Assembly: GCA_039795165.1 (NCBI GenBank)
Contig: JBDKER010000006.1
Location: 1-64,000 of the forward strand
DNA from: V1-33 sp039795165
Lineage (GTDB): Bacteria; Verrucomicrobiota; Verrucomicrobiia; Verrucomicrobiales; V1-33
Length of the DNA: 64,000 nucleotides
Direction of reading: 5' to 3'
In this document: piece after piece, positions 52,132-62,100 of the stretch
Layout: each line of letters opens with the position of its first letter
Position numbering within the stretch: the first letter of the stretch is position 1
Program-made: the position numbers and the translations under genes
Notes under the pieces: generated by a model
The model's database searches: none
What the model saw: only the letters and a program-made list of their open reading frames with translations
Told to the model about the DNA's origin: nothing

Positions 52132-54258
52132 TCAGCCGTGCTGGCGGATGACCTCGAGAAATGGCTCGAGATACTTGCGCGCCTTCGCTTCTCCGATCCC
52201 ACGGATCCGCAATCCCTCGGCCATGCTGCGCGGCCGCAGCCTCGTAAGGAATTCAAGGGTCTGATTATTGAAGATAAGGTACGCCGCCACACCCTCGCGC
52301 GCCGCCATGGCATTGCGGGTCTCACGCAGCCTGCGGTAGAGCGCTTCATCAAATCCCATCTCGGCCAGTTGCACGACCGCCGCCCCCGCAGGAGCCGGAC
52401 GCTGACCACCCGACGCTGCAGCCGGCCAGTTGATCCGCAGCCGTCCACCCGATTTCATGAGGTCAGCCCCGGCCGGCGTCAAGGTTACCACAGGGTATTC
52501 GCCTCCGGATGTGATCAGGTAGCCCGCGGCTTCCAGTTCCCGGAACAAGGCGAGCACGAAGGCCTGGCCATGATCGCGCAGCGCTCCGTAGGTCGAGAGT
52601 TCATCGAGCCGGGCACCGATGACTTCCCGCGAGCGGCTTCCCGTGAGCATGCCTGCGATGCGGGCCCGGCCGAACCTGCCCTGCCATTGCGCGCCACGGC
52701 GTTCACTGCAGCGGGCCACCCCGCTGAGCAGCTTGCGCACCACGGTGACTTCCTCGGCAGTCGCTTCCCGGGCACCTTCGCGCTGACTGGCCGCCCGGCA
52801 GACATCGCAGCTTCCGCAGACCGCGGCATCGGCTTCCCCGAAATATTCCAGAATCCTCTGCTGACGGCATTGCCGGGCATCAGCCCAATCAATCATGCGG
52901 CGCAGCTTGTCGCGGTCCCGGCGTTCCTTTTCCTCCATGCCGGCCCGGTCCATCTGCAGATCCGAAGCCTTGATGTCGGGCTGCCGCAGCCTCGTCCCGC
53001 GGATGCGCTGGCCCGGGACATCGAATCGTTCCAAATATCCCTGACGCACAAGAACCGCGAGGGCACTGCCCACCGTCATGCCGTTCTTTTCCTCGAGCCA
53101 TTCCGAAAGCTGCTCGATGCTGGCCATGACTTCGTTCCGCGCGTCCGCCTTGCTGCGCAGCAACTGGTAGAGAGCCGCCACAGCCGCAGGCGTGGGATTG
53201 CTGCCATCGATGAAGAAATCCTGCGTCCTCGTGTCCGCATAATTGTAGAGCAGCTCGCACCAGCCAGGTTCACCATCGCGTCCCGCCCGCCCCGCTTCCT
53301 GATAGTAAGCTTCCAGACTCCCCGGGATCTCGAAATGAACCACGAAACGCACGTCGGATCGGTCAATCCCCATCCCAAAGGCATTCGTGGCCACGGCCAC
53401 CGCCGCCCGCCGCGAAATGAATTCCTCCTGCAGCCTCGCGCGTTCGTCTTCCCTCATGCCCCCATGATAGGCAATCACCCGGATGCCCCACGATTCCATT
53501 TCCTCGGCCACTTCATCGACCCGGCCACGCGTCGAACAATACACCACGCCGGTCCCATGCTGGGCCACCACGGCCCGCAGCCGATCGTACTTGTCCTTCA
53601 CCCGCGCACAGGGCGTCACATTGAGACTGAGATTGGGACGGGCAAATCCGCTCACGCATTCCTCGTGATCGACAAGGCGCAGTTGCCGGACAATGTCCGC
53701 CCGCACCTCCGGAGTGGCCGTGGCCGTCAGGGCAATCACCTGCGGTCTCCCGAGCGACTCGAGGGCTTCACCTAGCTTCTGATAATCCGGACGGAAATCG
53801 TGTCCCCACTGGGAAATGCAGTGTGCTTCATCGACCGCGAAGAGGGCAATATCGACGGTGCGCAGCGCTTCCACGAAGGCGCGCTGACGGAAGCGCTCGG
53901 GTGCAATGTAAACCAGCTTGAGATCCCCCCGCCGCAGGGCTGCAATCCGTTCGCGCTGCACGGAGGCATCCACCGTGCTGTTGATGACTTCCGCGGCCAC
54001 ACCCCGGCGCTGCAGGGCATCGACCTGATCCTTCATGAGGGCGATGAGCGGACTGACCACCACCGTGACCCCATCCATGATGAGGGCGGGCAACTGGTAG
54101 CAGAGGGATTTCCCTCCACCCGTCGGCATGATGGCGAGGGCATCCCGGCCGCTCAGCAGAGCCGAGACGATTCTCCCCTGCCCTTCGAGAAACTGGCGGT
54201 GCCCGAAGACACGCTCAAGGACGGCCAGAGGATCATGCGGCCGCTGCTCATCGCTCAT
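52132..54258 (-). CDS. recQ: ATP-dependent DNA helicase RecQ
   Basis: 708 residues. 3'-5' helicase for recombination and fork repair. Walker A MPTGGGKS (44-51), DEAH box at 143-146 followed by CISQWGHDFRPDY, motif VI YYQEAGRAGRDG, a RecQ zinc site (CRQQRILEYFGE then CGSCDVC), a winged helix, and a C-terminal HRDC domain (LRETRNAMAAREGVAAYLIF to GIGEAKARKYLEPFL). Complete. It follows ugd by 21 bp on the same strand. Confidence 0.97.
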   Translation of the reverse strand: MSDEQRPHDPLAVLERVFGHRQFLEGQGRIVSALLSGRDALAIMPTGGGKSLCYQLPALIMDGVTVVVSPLIALMKDQVDALQRRGVAAEVINSTVDASVQRERIAALRRGDLKLVYIAPERFRQRAFVEALRTVDIALFAVDEAHCISQWGHDFRPDYQKLGEALESLGRPQVIALTATATPEVRADIVRQLRLVDHEECVSGFARPNLSLNVTPCARVKDKYDRLRAVVAQHGTGVVYCSTRGRVDEVAEEMESWGIRVIAYHGGMREDERARLQEEFISRRAAVAVATNAFGMGIDRSDVRFVVHFEIPGSLEAYYQEAGRAGRDGEPGWCELLYNYADTRTQDFFIDGSNPTPAAVAALYQLLRSKADARNEVMASIEQLSEWLEEKNGMTVGSALAVLVRQGYLERFDVPGQRIRGTRLRQPDIKASDLQMDRAGMEEKERRDRDKLRRMIDWADARQCRQQRILEYFGEADAAVCGSCDVCRAASQREGAREATAEEVTVVRKLLSGVARCSERRGAQWQGRFGRARIAGMLTGSRSREVIGARLDELSTYGALRDHGQAFVLALFRELEAAGYLITSGGEYPVVTLTPAGADLMKSGGRLRINWPAAASGGQRPAPAGAAVVQLAEMGFDEALYRRLRETRNAMAAREGVAAYLIFNNQTLEFLTRLRPRSMAEGLRIRGIGEAKARKYLEPFLEVIRQHG

Positions 54259-54279
54259 GGCCGTCCTCCCTTCTGCCCG

Positions 54280-55581
54280 TCAGACCGTGCCCCGGCCGAT
54301 CCCGCGGTAAGCGAAGCCCAGTTCGCGCATCGCTCCCGGATCCAGCAGATTCCGGCCATCGAAGACGAGCGGACTCATCATCTTCGCACGCACATCACTG
54401 AAATCCTGCACGGCAAATTCCGGCCATTCCGTCGCAATCACAAGCGCCTCGGCGTCCTTGACCGCTTCCATGGGACTGTTCGCAAAGATCAGCCTCGAGG
54501 CGACCTCGAGGTGCCGGGCATTCTCCATGGCCTTGGGATCGTAAACGGTCACATGGGCTCCCTCACGCACCAGCGACTCCACGAGCGAAATGGCCACGGA
54601 GGAACGGATGTCGTCCGTGTTGTTCTTGAAGGCGAGTCCCCACACAGCGATGCGCTTGTCCTCGAGCACCCAGAGGGCATCGCGGATTGATTTCAGGAAG
54701 CGCTGCTGCTGGCCACGGTTGATTTCCTCCACCTCCTTGAGCAGGCGGAAAGGAACACCGAGCTGCTCGCTGATCGCGATGAATGCCGAAATGTCCTTCG
54801 GGAAGCAGGATCCTCCGTAGCCGATGCCCGCATTGAGGAAATTGCGTCCGATGCGGCGGTCCATCCCGATTCCCTCCGCCACTTTTTCGACGTCCGCGCC
54901 GCTTGCTTCACAGATCTGGCTGACGGCATTGATGTAGGAAATCTTGAGCGCGAGGAAGCTGTTGGCGGCGTGCTTGATGAGTTCGGCGCTGTTGATGTCG
55001 GTGATGAGAATGGGGGCATCGAAGGGTTCGTAGACCTTCTTCATGCGGGTGATGGCTTCCTCGCTGTTCGCTCCGACCACGATGCGGTCCGGATTCATGA
55101 GGTCGTCCACCGCACAGCCTTCGCGCAGGAATTCCGGATTGCTGACGACATCGAAGGGAACATTGGGCGCATAGCGCCGGATCGTGTCGGCCACCTTGTC
55201 GCCAGTCTTCACCGGGACCGTGCTCTTATCCACAATGACCCGGTATTCCTTGAGAACCTGGGCGATTTCCCGCGCCACTTTTTCGATGAACCTCAGATCG
55301 ACACTGCCATCCGGCTGCGGAGGCGTCGGCACGGCAATGAAAATAACCTCGCCGAAGTCCACGCCCTCGCCCGTGCTCGCCGTGAACTTAAGCCGTCCGG
55401 CCTCCACATTCCGCTTCACCAGTTCCTCGAGACCGGGTTCGTAAATGGGCACTTCGCCACGCAGCAGGCGCTCGATCTTCTGCTGGTTGTTGTCCACGCA
55501 CATCACTTCGTGTCCCACTTCCGCAAAACAGGCACCGGTGGTCAGTCCCACGTAGCCGGATCCAATAATCGTCAGTTTCAT
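54280..55581 (-). CDS. ugd: UDP-glucose 6-dehydrogenase
   Basis: 433 residues from the ATG at 55581. It oxidises UDP-glucose to UDP-glucuronate for polysaccharide synthesis. NAD-binding GSGYVGLTTGACFAEVGH near 7-24, VDKSTVPVKTGD, the catalytic cysteine in GIGYGGSCFPKD (Cys259), and GLAFKNNTDDIRSS in the C-terminal domain are diagnostic. It lies between the FAD oxidoreductase (upstream) and recQ (downstream); the pairing with recQ appears fortuitous. Confidence 0.96.
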   Translation of the reverse strand: MKLTIIGSGYVGLTTGACFAEVGHEVMCVDNNQQKIERLLRGEVPIYEPGLEELVKRNVEAGRLKFTASTGEGVDFGEVIFIAVPTPPQPDGSVDLRFIEKVAREIAQVLKEYRVIVDKSTVPVKTGDKVADTIRRYAPNVPFDVVSNPEFLREGCAVDDLMNPDRIVVGANSEEAITRMKKVYEPFDAPILITDINSAELIKHAANSFLALKISYINAVSQICEASGADVEKVAEGIGMDRRIGRNFLNAGIGYGGSCFPKDISAFIAISEQLGVPFRLLKEVEEINRGQQQRFLKSIRDALWVLEDKRIAVWGLAFKNNTDDIRSSVAISLVESLVREGAHVTVYDPKAMENARHLEVASRLIFANSPMEAVKDAEALVIATEWPEFAVQDFSDVRAKMMSPLVFDGRNLLDPGAMRELGFAYRGIGRGTV

Positions 55582-55657
55582 AAGGTCATTCTCACGCGGG
55601 GACATGATTCGGATGACGTCCCGCGGTTACCTTCCATCCTTCCCTGAGCCTGATCCG

Positions 55658-57130
55658 TCAATGGGTTTCAAGCGACACGCGTCGCCCGAAGACCTTGTGC
55701 AGCACGGTGCGGGCCGCATGCCATCCGCACATGCCGTGCACGCCCGGACCGGGCGGCGTCGATGCGGAACAGAGAAAGATATCGCCTGCCGGCGTGGTCC
55801 ATGGATTCCACCGCATCACAGGCCGCGTGTAGAGTTGTCTGGCATCGACGACCCCGCCAATGACATCGCCACCCACATTGTTGGGATTGTAGGCCTCGTA
55901 GGCCGCCGGACCCATGACGCTTTCAGCGAGCACAGTGTCGCGGAAACCCGGCGCAAAGCGCTCGATCTGCCCGATTATGGCTTCGCGCATATCCTGCGTG
56001 GATCCATGCGGGACATGGCAATACGCCCAAGCCACATGGCGTCCGGCGGGAGCCCGGTCGGGATCGCAGACGCTCTGCTGCGCCACGAGCACGAACGGCC
56101 GGTCATTCTGCCGCGTCCCCCAGCAATCGCGCTCACTGGCTTCCACTTCCTCATGACCACCGCCCACGTGCACCGTCCCAGCCCGGCGGCATCCTTCGTT
56201 GGTCCATGGAATCGGCTCGCTGAGGGCGAGATCGAGTTTGCAGACACCCGGTCCGTACCGGTAGCGGAGCAGGCGCCGCACATAGCCATCGGGCAATCGG
56301 CTGCCGCAGACCGACGCCAGTTCCCGCGGACTGGTATCAAACAGGTAGGCAGACGCGGCCGGAAGCTCCGCAAGGCTGCGCACCCGCCAGCCGCACACGA
56401 TTTCGCCACCCGACGCTTCGAGGCACCGCACAAGAGCAGCAGCCAGTTGTCCGCTTCCGCCACGCACCACGGGCCAGCCTCCACTGTGACCTGCCATGCC
56501 GAGGGCGAGCCCCACCGCGGAGGTCAATCCCCGCTCGAGCGGCAGCACGGAATGAGCCGCATTGCCCGCGAAGAGGGCCTGCACTTCCGCAGTCCGGAAC
56601 GATCCCCGTACCAGCGAAGCCGCACTGCGCACCGCCGTGCGCCCGAATTTCATGAGCCCCACCATGTCCCGAGGGACCAACGGCAGCGGACCCAGCAGAT
56701 CGTGCCACAGCCGCGGCAGACGTTCCACGAGCGGACCGAAAATGCCCCGCCACGCGGCTCCGTCTGATCCCATTCCGTCCACCGTCCGCGCAAGGTCCCG
56801 GTACATGAGACCCGCCCGCCCGCCATCCAGCGGATGCGCCACCACCACCTCAGGATGCCGCCATTCCAGGCCAAACTGCTCCAGTCCGAGACTCCCGAAA
56901 AATGGCGACGCCATCCCCATCGGATGCACCGCGCTGCACACATCATGCCGGAATCCCGGCAAAGTCAGTTCCCCCGTCCGCATGCCCCCGCCCGGCAGCG
57001 CCGCCGCCTCCACCACCAGCACGCCCAGTCCCTCGCGCGCAAGGGCCACCGCGGCAGCCAACCCGTTCGGACCACTGCCCACCACCACCGCATCATAGCG
57101 GCTTCGCTTTGGATTTCCTCGATCCTCCAT
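55658..57130 (-). CDS. FAD-dependent oxidoreductase, phytoene desaturase/PYROXD2-like
   Basis: 490 residues from the ATG at 57130. The dinucleotide-binding fold is at the start (YDAVVVGSGPNGLAAAVALA) and the C-terminus has DIFLCSASTPPGPGVHGMCGWHAA, a stretch typical of PYROXD2-like members of the phytoene-desaturase-related flavoprotein family. FRHDVCSAVHPMG and GGSGQLAAALVRCLEASGGE fit the same family. The substrate is unknown and no carotenoid gene is nearby. The HU gene terminator lies between this gene and HU. Confidence 0.85.
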   Translation of the reverse strand: MEDRGNPKRSRYDAVVVGSGPNGLAAAVALAREGLGVLVVEAAALPGGGMRTGELTLPGFRHDVCSAVHPMGMASPFFGSLGLEQFGLEWRHPEVVVAHPLDGGRAGLMYRDLARTVDGMGSDGAAWRGIFGPLVERLPRLWHDLLGPLPLVPRDMVGLMKFGRTAVRSAASLVRGSFRTAEVQALFAGNAAHSVLPLERGLTSAVGLALGMAGHSGGWPVVRGGSGQLAAALVRCLEASGGEIVCGWRVRSLAELPAASAYLFDTSPRELASVCGSRLPDGYVRRLLRYRYGPGVCKLDLALSEPIPWTNEGCRRAGTVHVGGGHEEVEASERDCWGTRQNDRPFVLVAQQSVCDPDRAPAGRHVAWAYCHVPHGSTQDMREAIIGQIERFAPGFRDTVLAESVMGPAAYEAYNPNNVGGDVIGGVVDARQLYTRPVMRWNPWTTPAGDIFLCSASTPPGPGVHGMCGWHAARTVLHKVFGRRVSLETH

Positions 57131-57200
57131 CAGCCACCGTTCACCTGCTCCCCCGTCCTGTCCACCGACTCCCGAAGCCAGACCATGGAAGGAAAACAGA

Positions 57201-57246
57201 AAAACAAAAGCCCGGCTGCTGCACCCAAACGGTACCCCAGCCGGGC
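57201..57246 (-). terminator. intrinsic terminator of the HU gene
   Basis: Read on the minus strand: stem GCCCGGCTG / CAGCCGGGC (57246-57238 and 57218-57210), 19-base loop, then TTTTGTTTT (57209-57201). It begins 20 bases after the HU stop codon and isolates HU from the FAD oxidoreductase gene. Confidence 0.85.
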
Positions 57247-57266
57247 CAAACCTGCAGAGGAAATCC

Positions 57267-57542
57267 TCAGATCGCCTTCTTGATCGCGGAAGACGGCACA
57301 AAGCGCACGGTCTTGCTCGCCTTGATCGTCATGCTCGCACCCGTCTTCGGATTGCGGCCCTTGCGCGCCTTCCGGGTCGCCAGCTTGAAGGTGCCGAAGC
57401 CGATCACCTGAACAGCCTTGTCCTTCTTCACTCCCTTGACGATGGAATCGAGCACTGCCGCCACGGCGTCCGCGGCAGCCTTCTTGCTGGTGTCTTTGCC
57501 GAGCGACTTCTGCACGGCCTCAATGAGTTCTGCTTTGTTCAT
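57267..57542 (-). CDS. HU/IHF family DNA-binding protein
   Basis: 91 residues from the ATG at 57542. MNKAELIEAVQKSLG, VLDSIVKGVKKDKAVQVIGFGTFK and the DNA-binding arm ARKGRNPKTGASMTIKASKTVRF show a canonical HU-type nucleoid protein that bends DNA. The dimer form is unknown. Monocistronic, with its own terminator and a probable promoter carrying a perfect TTGACA. Confidence 0.96.
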   Translation of the reverse strand: MNKAELIEAVQKSLGKDTSKKAAADAVAAVLDSIVKGVKKDKAVQVIGFGTFKLATRKARKGRNPKTGASMTIKASKTVRFVPSSAIKKAI

Positions 57543-57606
57543 GAACGTAGGTTGGTTTTGATTGACGGCAGCCGGGCCCGAGGAAAGGCTCAGCCGCACG
57601 GGGTTC

Positions 57607-57633
57607 CTTATGGATTCAGGCAATTCCTGTCAA
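57607..57633 (-). promoter_or_regulatory. putative promoter of the HU gene
   Basis: On the minus strand a perfect TTGACA (57633-57628) is followed after 15 bases by CATAAG (57612-57607, 4 of 6). The short spacer makes the -10 uncertain; the -35 is convincing. Predicted leader about 58 bases. Confidence 0.45.
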
Positions 57634-57694
57634 TCACTTGTCAGGGAATTTAGTTATCAAAAAGCCGCATATTGCTTCTTTAATTCACAAAACA

Positions 57695-58252
57695 ATGAGT
57701 CCTCCTCCCTTTCTCCTGAAACGCCCATCGGTTGATCCCACGGCCTTTGTGGCGCCGGGCGCGGTGCTGCTGGGCGATGTCACCATCGGGCCCGAAGCGA
57801 GCATCTGGTACCAGGCTGTCCTGCGCGGCGACATCAACCGGATCACCATCGGGCGCGGCTCCAATATTCAGGATGGTTCGGTGGTGCATCTGTCAGAGGC
57901 CCATGGCTGTCATGTGGGTGACTACGTGACGGTTGGGCATATGGCCATGCTGCATGCCTGCACAATTGGCGACGAGTGCCTCATTGGCATGGGGGCAATC
58001 ATTCTGGACGGAGCGGAGATTGGCGCGCGGTCGATCATTGGAGCCGGCGCGGTGGTGACGCAGGGTAAAAAAATTCCGCCCGGCTCGATGGTGATGGGGA
58101 CACCTGGAAAAGTCGTGCGGGAGCTTTCCGCGGACGAACAGGCGGAGCTGAAAGGCTGGGCGGAGCGCTACACGCGCCTCATTCCGCATTACCACCAGCT
58201 GGGGCTGGCCGATCTGTCGCACACCCGTCCTCAGGAAGGTCTGCATTCATGA
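57695..58252 (+). CDS. gamma-carbonic anhydrase family protein
   Basis: 185 residues from the ATG at 57695. A left-handed beta-helix of hexapeptide repeats (VLLGDVTIGPEASIWYQAVLRGD, quoted in part; IGRGSNIQDGSVVHLS; VGHMAMLHACTIGDECLIGMGA). His residues in VVHLS, VGHMAML and LHACTIG supply the three zinc/iron ligands of gamma-class carbonic anhydrases (YrdA/PaaY type). Whether it is an active anhydrase is not certain for this family. Its last four bases overlap moaE (ATGA). Confidence 0.9.
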   Translation: MSPPPFLLKRPSVDPTAFVAPGAVLLGDVTIGPEASIWYQAVLRGDINRITIGRGSNIQDGSVVHLSEAHGCHVGDYVTVGHMAMLHACTIGDECLIGMGAIILDGAEIGARSIIGAGAVVTQGKKIPPGSMVMGTPGKVVRELSADEQAELKGWAERYTRLIPHYHQLGLADLSHTRPQEGLHS

Positions 58253-58659
58253 ATCCCCGGAAACGCCTCACGATTTCGCAGGATCCGGTCGTTCTGCCTG
58301 ACGGCTTTGCCGACGGCCAACTGGGGGCGGAACTGATCTTCCTTGGCCGGGTCCGGGGCACCGAAAATGGCGAGCCGATTTCCGGGATTCTGTATACGTG
58401 CTACGAAGCGATGGCGCAGCAGGAACTGGAACGCCTTCATGCGGAAATCGCGGAGGCCCATGGTCCGCACGACGTCATCATTCACCATCGTATCGGCTTT
58501 GTGCCCAATGGCGAAGCGTCCCTGCTGATTGCCTGCGGCACCCGTCACAGTCCGGAAGCCTTCACGCTCGTGCATGCCTACCTGCGCCGCATCAAGGAAT
58601 CGCTTCCCGTCTGGAAGCATTGCCAGCCACGTGACGTTTCCATGCCCGCTTCCCTCTGA
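58249..58659 (+). CDS. moaE: molybdopterin synthase catalytic subunit MoaE
   Basis: 136 residues. With MoaD it inserts sulfur into cyclic pyranopterin monophosphate to make molybdopterin. FLGRVRGTENGEPISGILYTCYEAMA, HRIGFVPNGEASLLIACGTRH (each quoted in part) and IKESLPVWK keep the active-site Arg and both lysines. Overlaps the carbonic anhydrase gene by 4 bp, implying coupling. MoaD and other Moa genes are not in the window. Confidence 0.92.
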   Translation: MNPRKRLTISQDPVVLPDGFADGQLGAELIFLGRVRGTENGEPISGILYTCYEAMAQQELERLHAEIAEAHGPHDVIIHHRIGFVPNGEASLLIACGTRHSPEAFTLVHAYLRRIKESLPVWKHCQPRDVSMPASL

Positions 58660-58685
58660 CAGCAAACCGTTTTTTTCTTCCTGCC

Positions 58686-59105
58686 ATGTCCACGCCTGCC
58701 CGTTCCGCGACTCTTGATCTTCTGCAGCGATATTACGCTGCCTTTCAGTCGGGCGACCGAGCCACCATGCTATCGCTGCTGAGCGACGATGTGCAGCACG
58801 ACATCAATCAGGGCGGACGGGAAAGCGGCCGCGAGGCCTTCCGGGCTTTCATGGAACGGATGGACCGGTGCTACGAGGAAAGGCTGAGCGGGCTGACCTT
58901 GTTGGCCTCCGATTGCGGGACGCGCGGGGCTGCCGAGTTCACGGTGCATGGACGGTACCTGGCAGGCGATGACGGATTGCCGCCGGCGCGCGGTCAGTGC
59001 TACGAACTGCCCGCAGGTGCGTTCTTTGCGGTGCACGACGGTCGCATCACCCGCGTCACCATGTACTACAACCTCCAGGACTGGATCGCCCAGGTCGCGG
59101 AGTGA
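58686..59105 (+). CDS. NTF2-like (SnoaL/ketosteroid-isomerase-like) protein
   Basis: 139 residues with the cone-shaped NTF2-like fold signature: LLQRYYAAFQSGDRATMLSLLSDDV at the start, REAFRAFMERM in the middle and HDGRITRVTMYYNLQDWIAQV at the end. Members are small isomerases, hydrolases or ligand carriers; specific function unknown. It follows moaE by 26 bp. Confidence 0.85.
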   Translation: MSTPARSATLDLLQRYYAAFQSGDRATMLSLLSDDVQHDINQGGRESGREAFRAFMERMDRCYEERLSGLTLLASDCGTRGAAEFTVHGRYLAGDDGLPPARGQCYELPAGAFFAVHDGRITRVTMYYNLQDWIAQVAE

Positions 59106-59196
59106 TCCATGGAGGTGGCTGCCCCCCTGCCGGCAGCAGCGAATCCGGTTTGCTTGCATCTCGACAGCGGGCAGCGATCCCGGTAGAAATGCAGGC

Positions 59197-62100
59197 ATGC
59201 AATTCCTGCGCTGCACGGCCACATGGCTGGCTCTTGGACTCGGCCTTTTGTCCGCGGCCCCGGAGCCACTTGCCATCCGCAATGATTCCTTTGAAGAACA
59301 GAAGGATTCGCTGAATGGGGACGGCGATGCCACGCCCATCGGGAGTGATCCGGGAGACTACACGCTGGCGAATGTTCCCCAGTGGACCGCGGTGAGTGCG
59401 GGTCTTTTCCATCCGGACACGCCGCTCGATTTTGCGCCTGATGGCGATCTGGTGGCCTTTGTGGACAATGGCGGCAGCCTTACTCAGCCGCTGTTGCTTC
59501 CCGATGGCACACCGGTCACCGCCCTGCCTGTCCGGCGCATTACGGTGTCTGCCCTCGTGCGCGGTCGGAGCGGCGGACAACCTGCGGCCACCATTGCGCT
59601 CCGCAGCGGATCCACCAGCCTGACCTCACCGGTTCCCCTGCCCGTGCCAGTCAATCCGGATGGCTACAGCCAGACCGAAGCCACCGTGAGCCTGCCGGCC
59701 ACACTCGACCCCACCGCGCTGGGACAACCCCTCACGCTGGTCATCGCGTCGGCAGGCCAGCAGCTGAACATCGACAAGGTATCCGCAACCGTCGCCTCGC
59801 CTCCGCGCATCATGGCCTTCTCGGTCAGCCCGCAGCCCGCCACCGCCGGACAATCCCTGCAAGTGAACTGGACCGTCGAGAACGCCGACACCCTGACCCT
59901 TGACGGCCGCGATGTCACCGGACTCGCATCGGCCACGCTGACGGCTCCGGCCTTTCCGGGAAGGATCACACTGACGGCAACCAATGCGGACGGCACTTCG
60001 ACCAGCGAGCTGCCCGTCAGAGTGGTCCCGGCTCCTCTGCCGCCGCCGCCCGTGCGCCTCACGGAAGCCGTCACGGACAATACCAGCGGACTGCGCGACG
60101 AAGACGGATCCCTCCAGGATTGGATCGAACTGGAGAATGCCACAAACCAGGCCGTTTCGCTCGCGGGTTGGCATCTCAGCGACGACCCCGTCAATCCCCG
60201 GAAGTGGATGTTCCCCAATGTGGCCGTTCCCGCCGGAGGACGGTTCGTGGTCTTTGCTTCAGGCAAAAACCGCAGCACGATTCCACTGCACACGAATTTC
60301 CGGCTCTCCAATGCTGGGGAAACCGTGGTGCTTTCAGATCCCGGGGGACGCCCCGTGAGCCGTCTCGAGATTCCCGCTCTGCCTGCCAACCGCGCCTTCG
60401 GCCTCGGCTTCGGCCCCACCGGAGGAACCATCAGCCTGCTTGCCCCGGAGGTACCGGTCCGCTGGCTGGCTCCCACGGGCGCAGTCGATCCCGCATGGCG
60501 GGGCAGTGCCGCCTTCGATGACAGCGCATGGTCGGCGGGCGCATGGGATTTCGGTTTCAGTGAATCCACCGTGACCGCCTACGGTGTGCCGTCCGGCACG
60601 GTGGGATCGCAGACGTATTCCGGCGCGCTCGGGATGGATTTCGATGCTCTGCGGCCCATCACGGTGAGCGAACTGGGCTGTTTCGACAGCAGTGCCAATG
60701 GACTGAGCCGCACCATCACGGTCGTCCTGTGGTCGCGGCGGCAGAATGGCACGCCGACGAATCCGGCAGATGATACTGCGGGCACCGTGATGGCCAGCAA
60801 AGTCTTCACGACGGCATCGCCGGGAATCCTGACAGGGACGCAGCGCTTCAAGCCACTCGCCACTCCCCTGCTGCTGCCAGCGGGTTCGTACACCATGGTG
60901 GCCTACAATTACGGAAGCGGCGAACCCAACGGAAACAACGCCGCCTTCCTCAATTCGGTCAATGCCGGCAGCGGTGCCCTGTCGTTTGTGGGCACCAGCC
61001 GTTACGGCAGCGCCACGGTGCCGTCTTCGCCCGCAGCCTCATGGCCGGGATCAGCCGACGGCGGACCCGCCGCCCGCTACGCCGCAGGCACCTTCCGCTT
61101 CCGGGAGTCCGCTCCGGTCAATACGAACACCTCGGCGGCCATGCTCGGCCGCACGGCTTCCCTGCTCAGCCGCTCGCCGCTCGTACTGCCGCCGGATCCG
61201 GTACCCGCTCAGGCGACCCTGACGGTCACAGCCGACGATGGCTTCGCGGCATGGCTCAACGGCACGGAGATTGCCCGCCGCAACGCGCCGCCCGACCCCG
61301 GCTTCGCCTCCACCGCAACCACCGCCGAGCGCTTCACGGCTTCGTTTTCCGTGCCGCCCGCCGCCTTCCAGCAAGGAAGCAATGTCCTTGCGTTGCACGG
61401 TCTCAATGTCTCGGCGGGCGACCCGGATTTCTCCCTCGCGGCCAGCCTGACGGCCCCGGAGACGAAGGAAATTGCGGGCTTTCTCACGGCAACAACACCC
61501 GGTCAGCCGAATGCTCCGGCGCTCGCGGCCCTCGGTCCGGTCATCACCGAAATCCACAGCGACCCACCCGATTCGAAATCGCGCTTCACCGAATTCCTCG
61601 AAATCTTCAATCCTACCCCAGACGCGATCGACCTCTCGCAGTGGTCGCTCACGGGCGGTATCCGGTTTTCGTTTCCGCAAGGGACCACCCTCGCTCCCGG
61701 CACATGGATCGTGGTCGCGGAAAATCCGGGCCACCTCCAGACGTTTCTCGGCTTTCCCCATGCCCTCGGACCATGGTCGGGCAGCCTTGCCAACGAAGGG
61801 GATGAAATCGTGCTGCGACGTGCCGACCTCACAGTGGCGGACCGAGTTTCCTACGAACTCGGCTTCCCATGGCCGACGGTCGGCGACGACCCGGGACGGT
61901 CGCTGCAGCTCATCTCGGAACGGCTGGACCGATCCCTCGGAGGATCGTGGCGCAGTGCCCTGCCGACGCCGGGCAGCCGCAATGGGGTCGCCGCGGGCTC
62001 CGCGCCCCCAGCCATCCGCCGCGTTTCCCATGCCCCCGCCGCTCCCGCGTCCGGCCAGGCGGTCACCGTCACGGCCACGGTCACCGACCCCGATGGCCTC

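Noticed and set aside
52138..53775. 545-codon open frame on the plus strand opposite recQ
   Set aside because: Antisense to complete RecQ motifs; artefact of GC-rich codon use.
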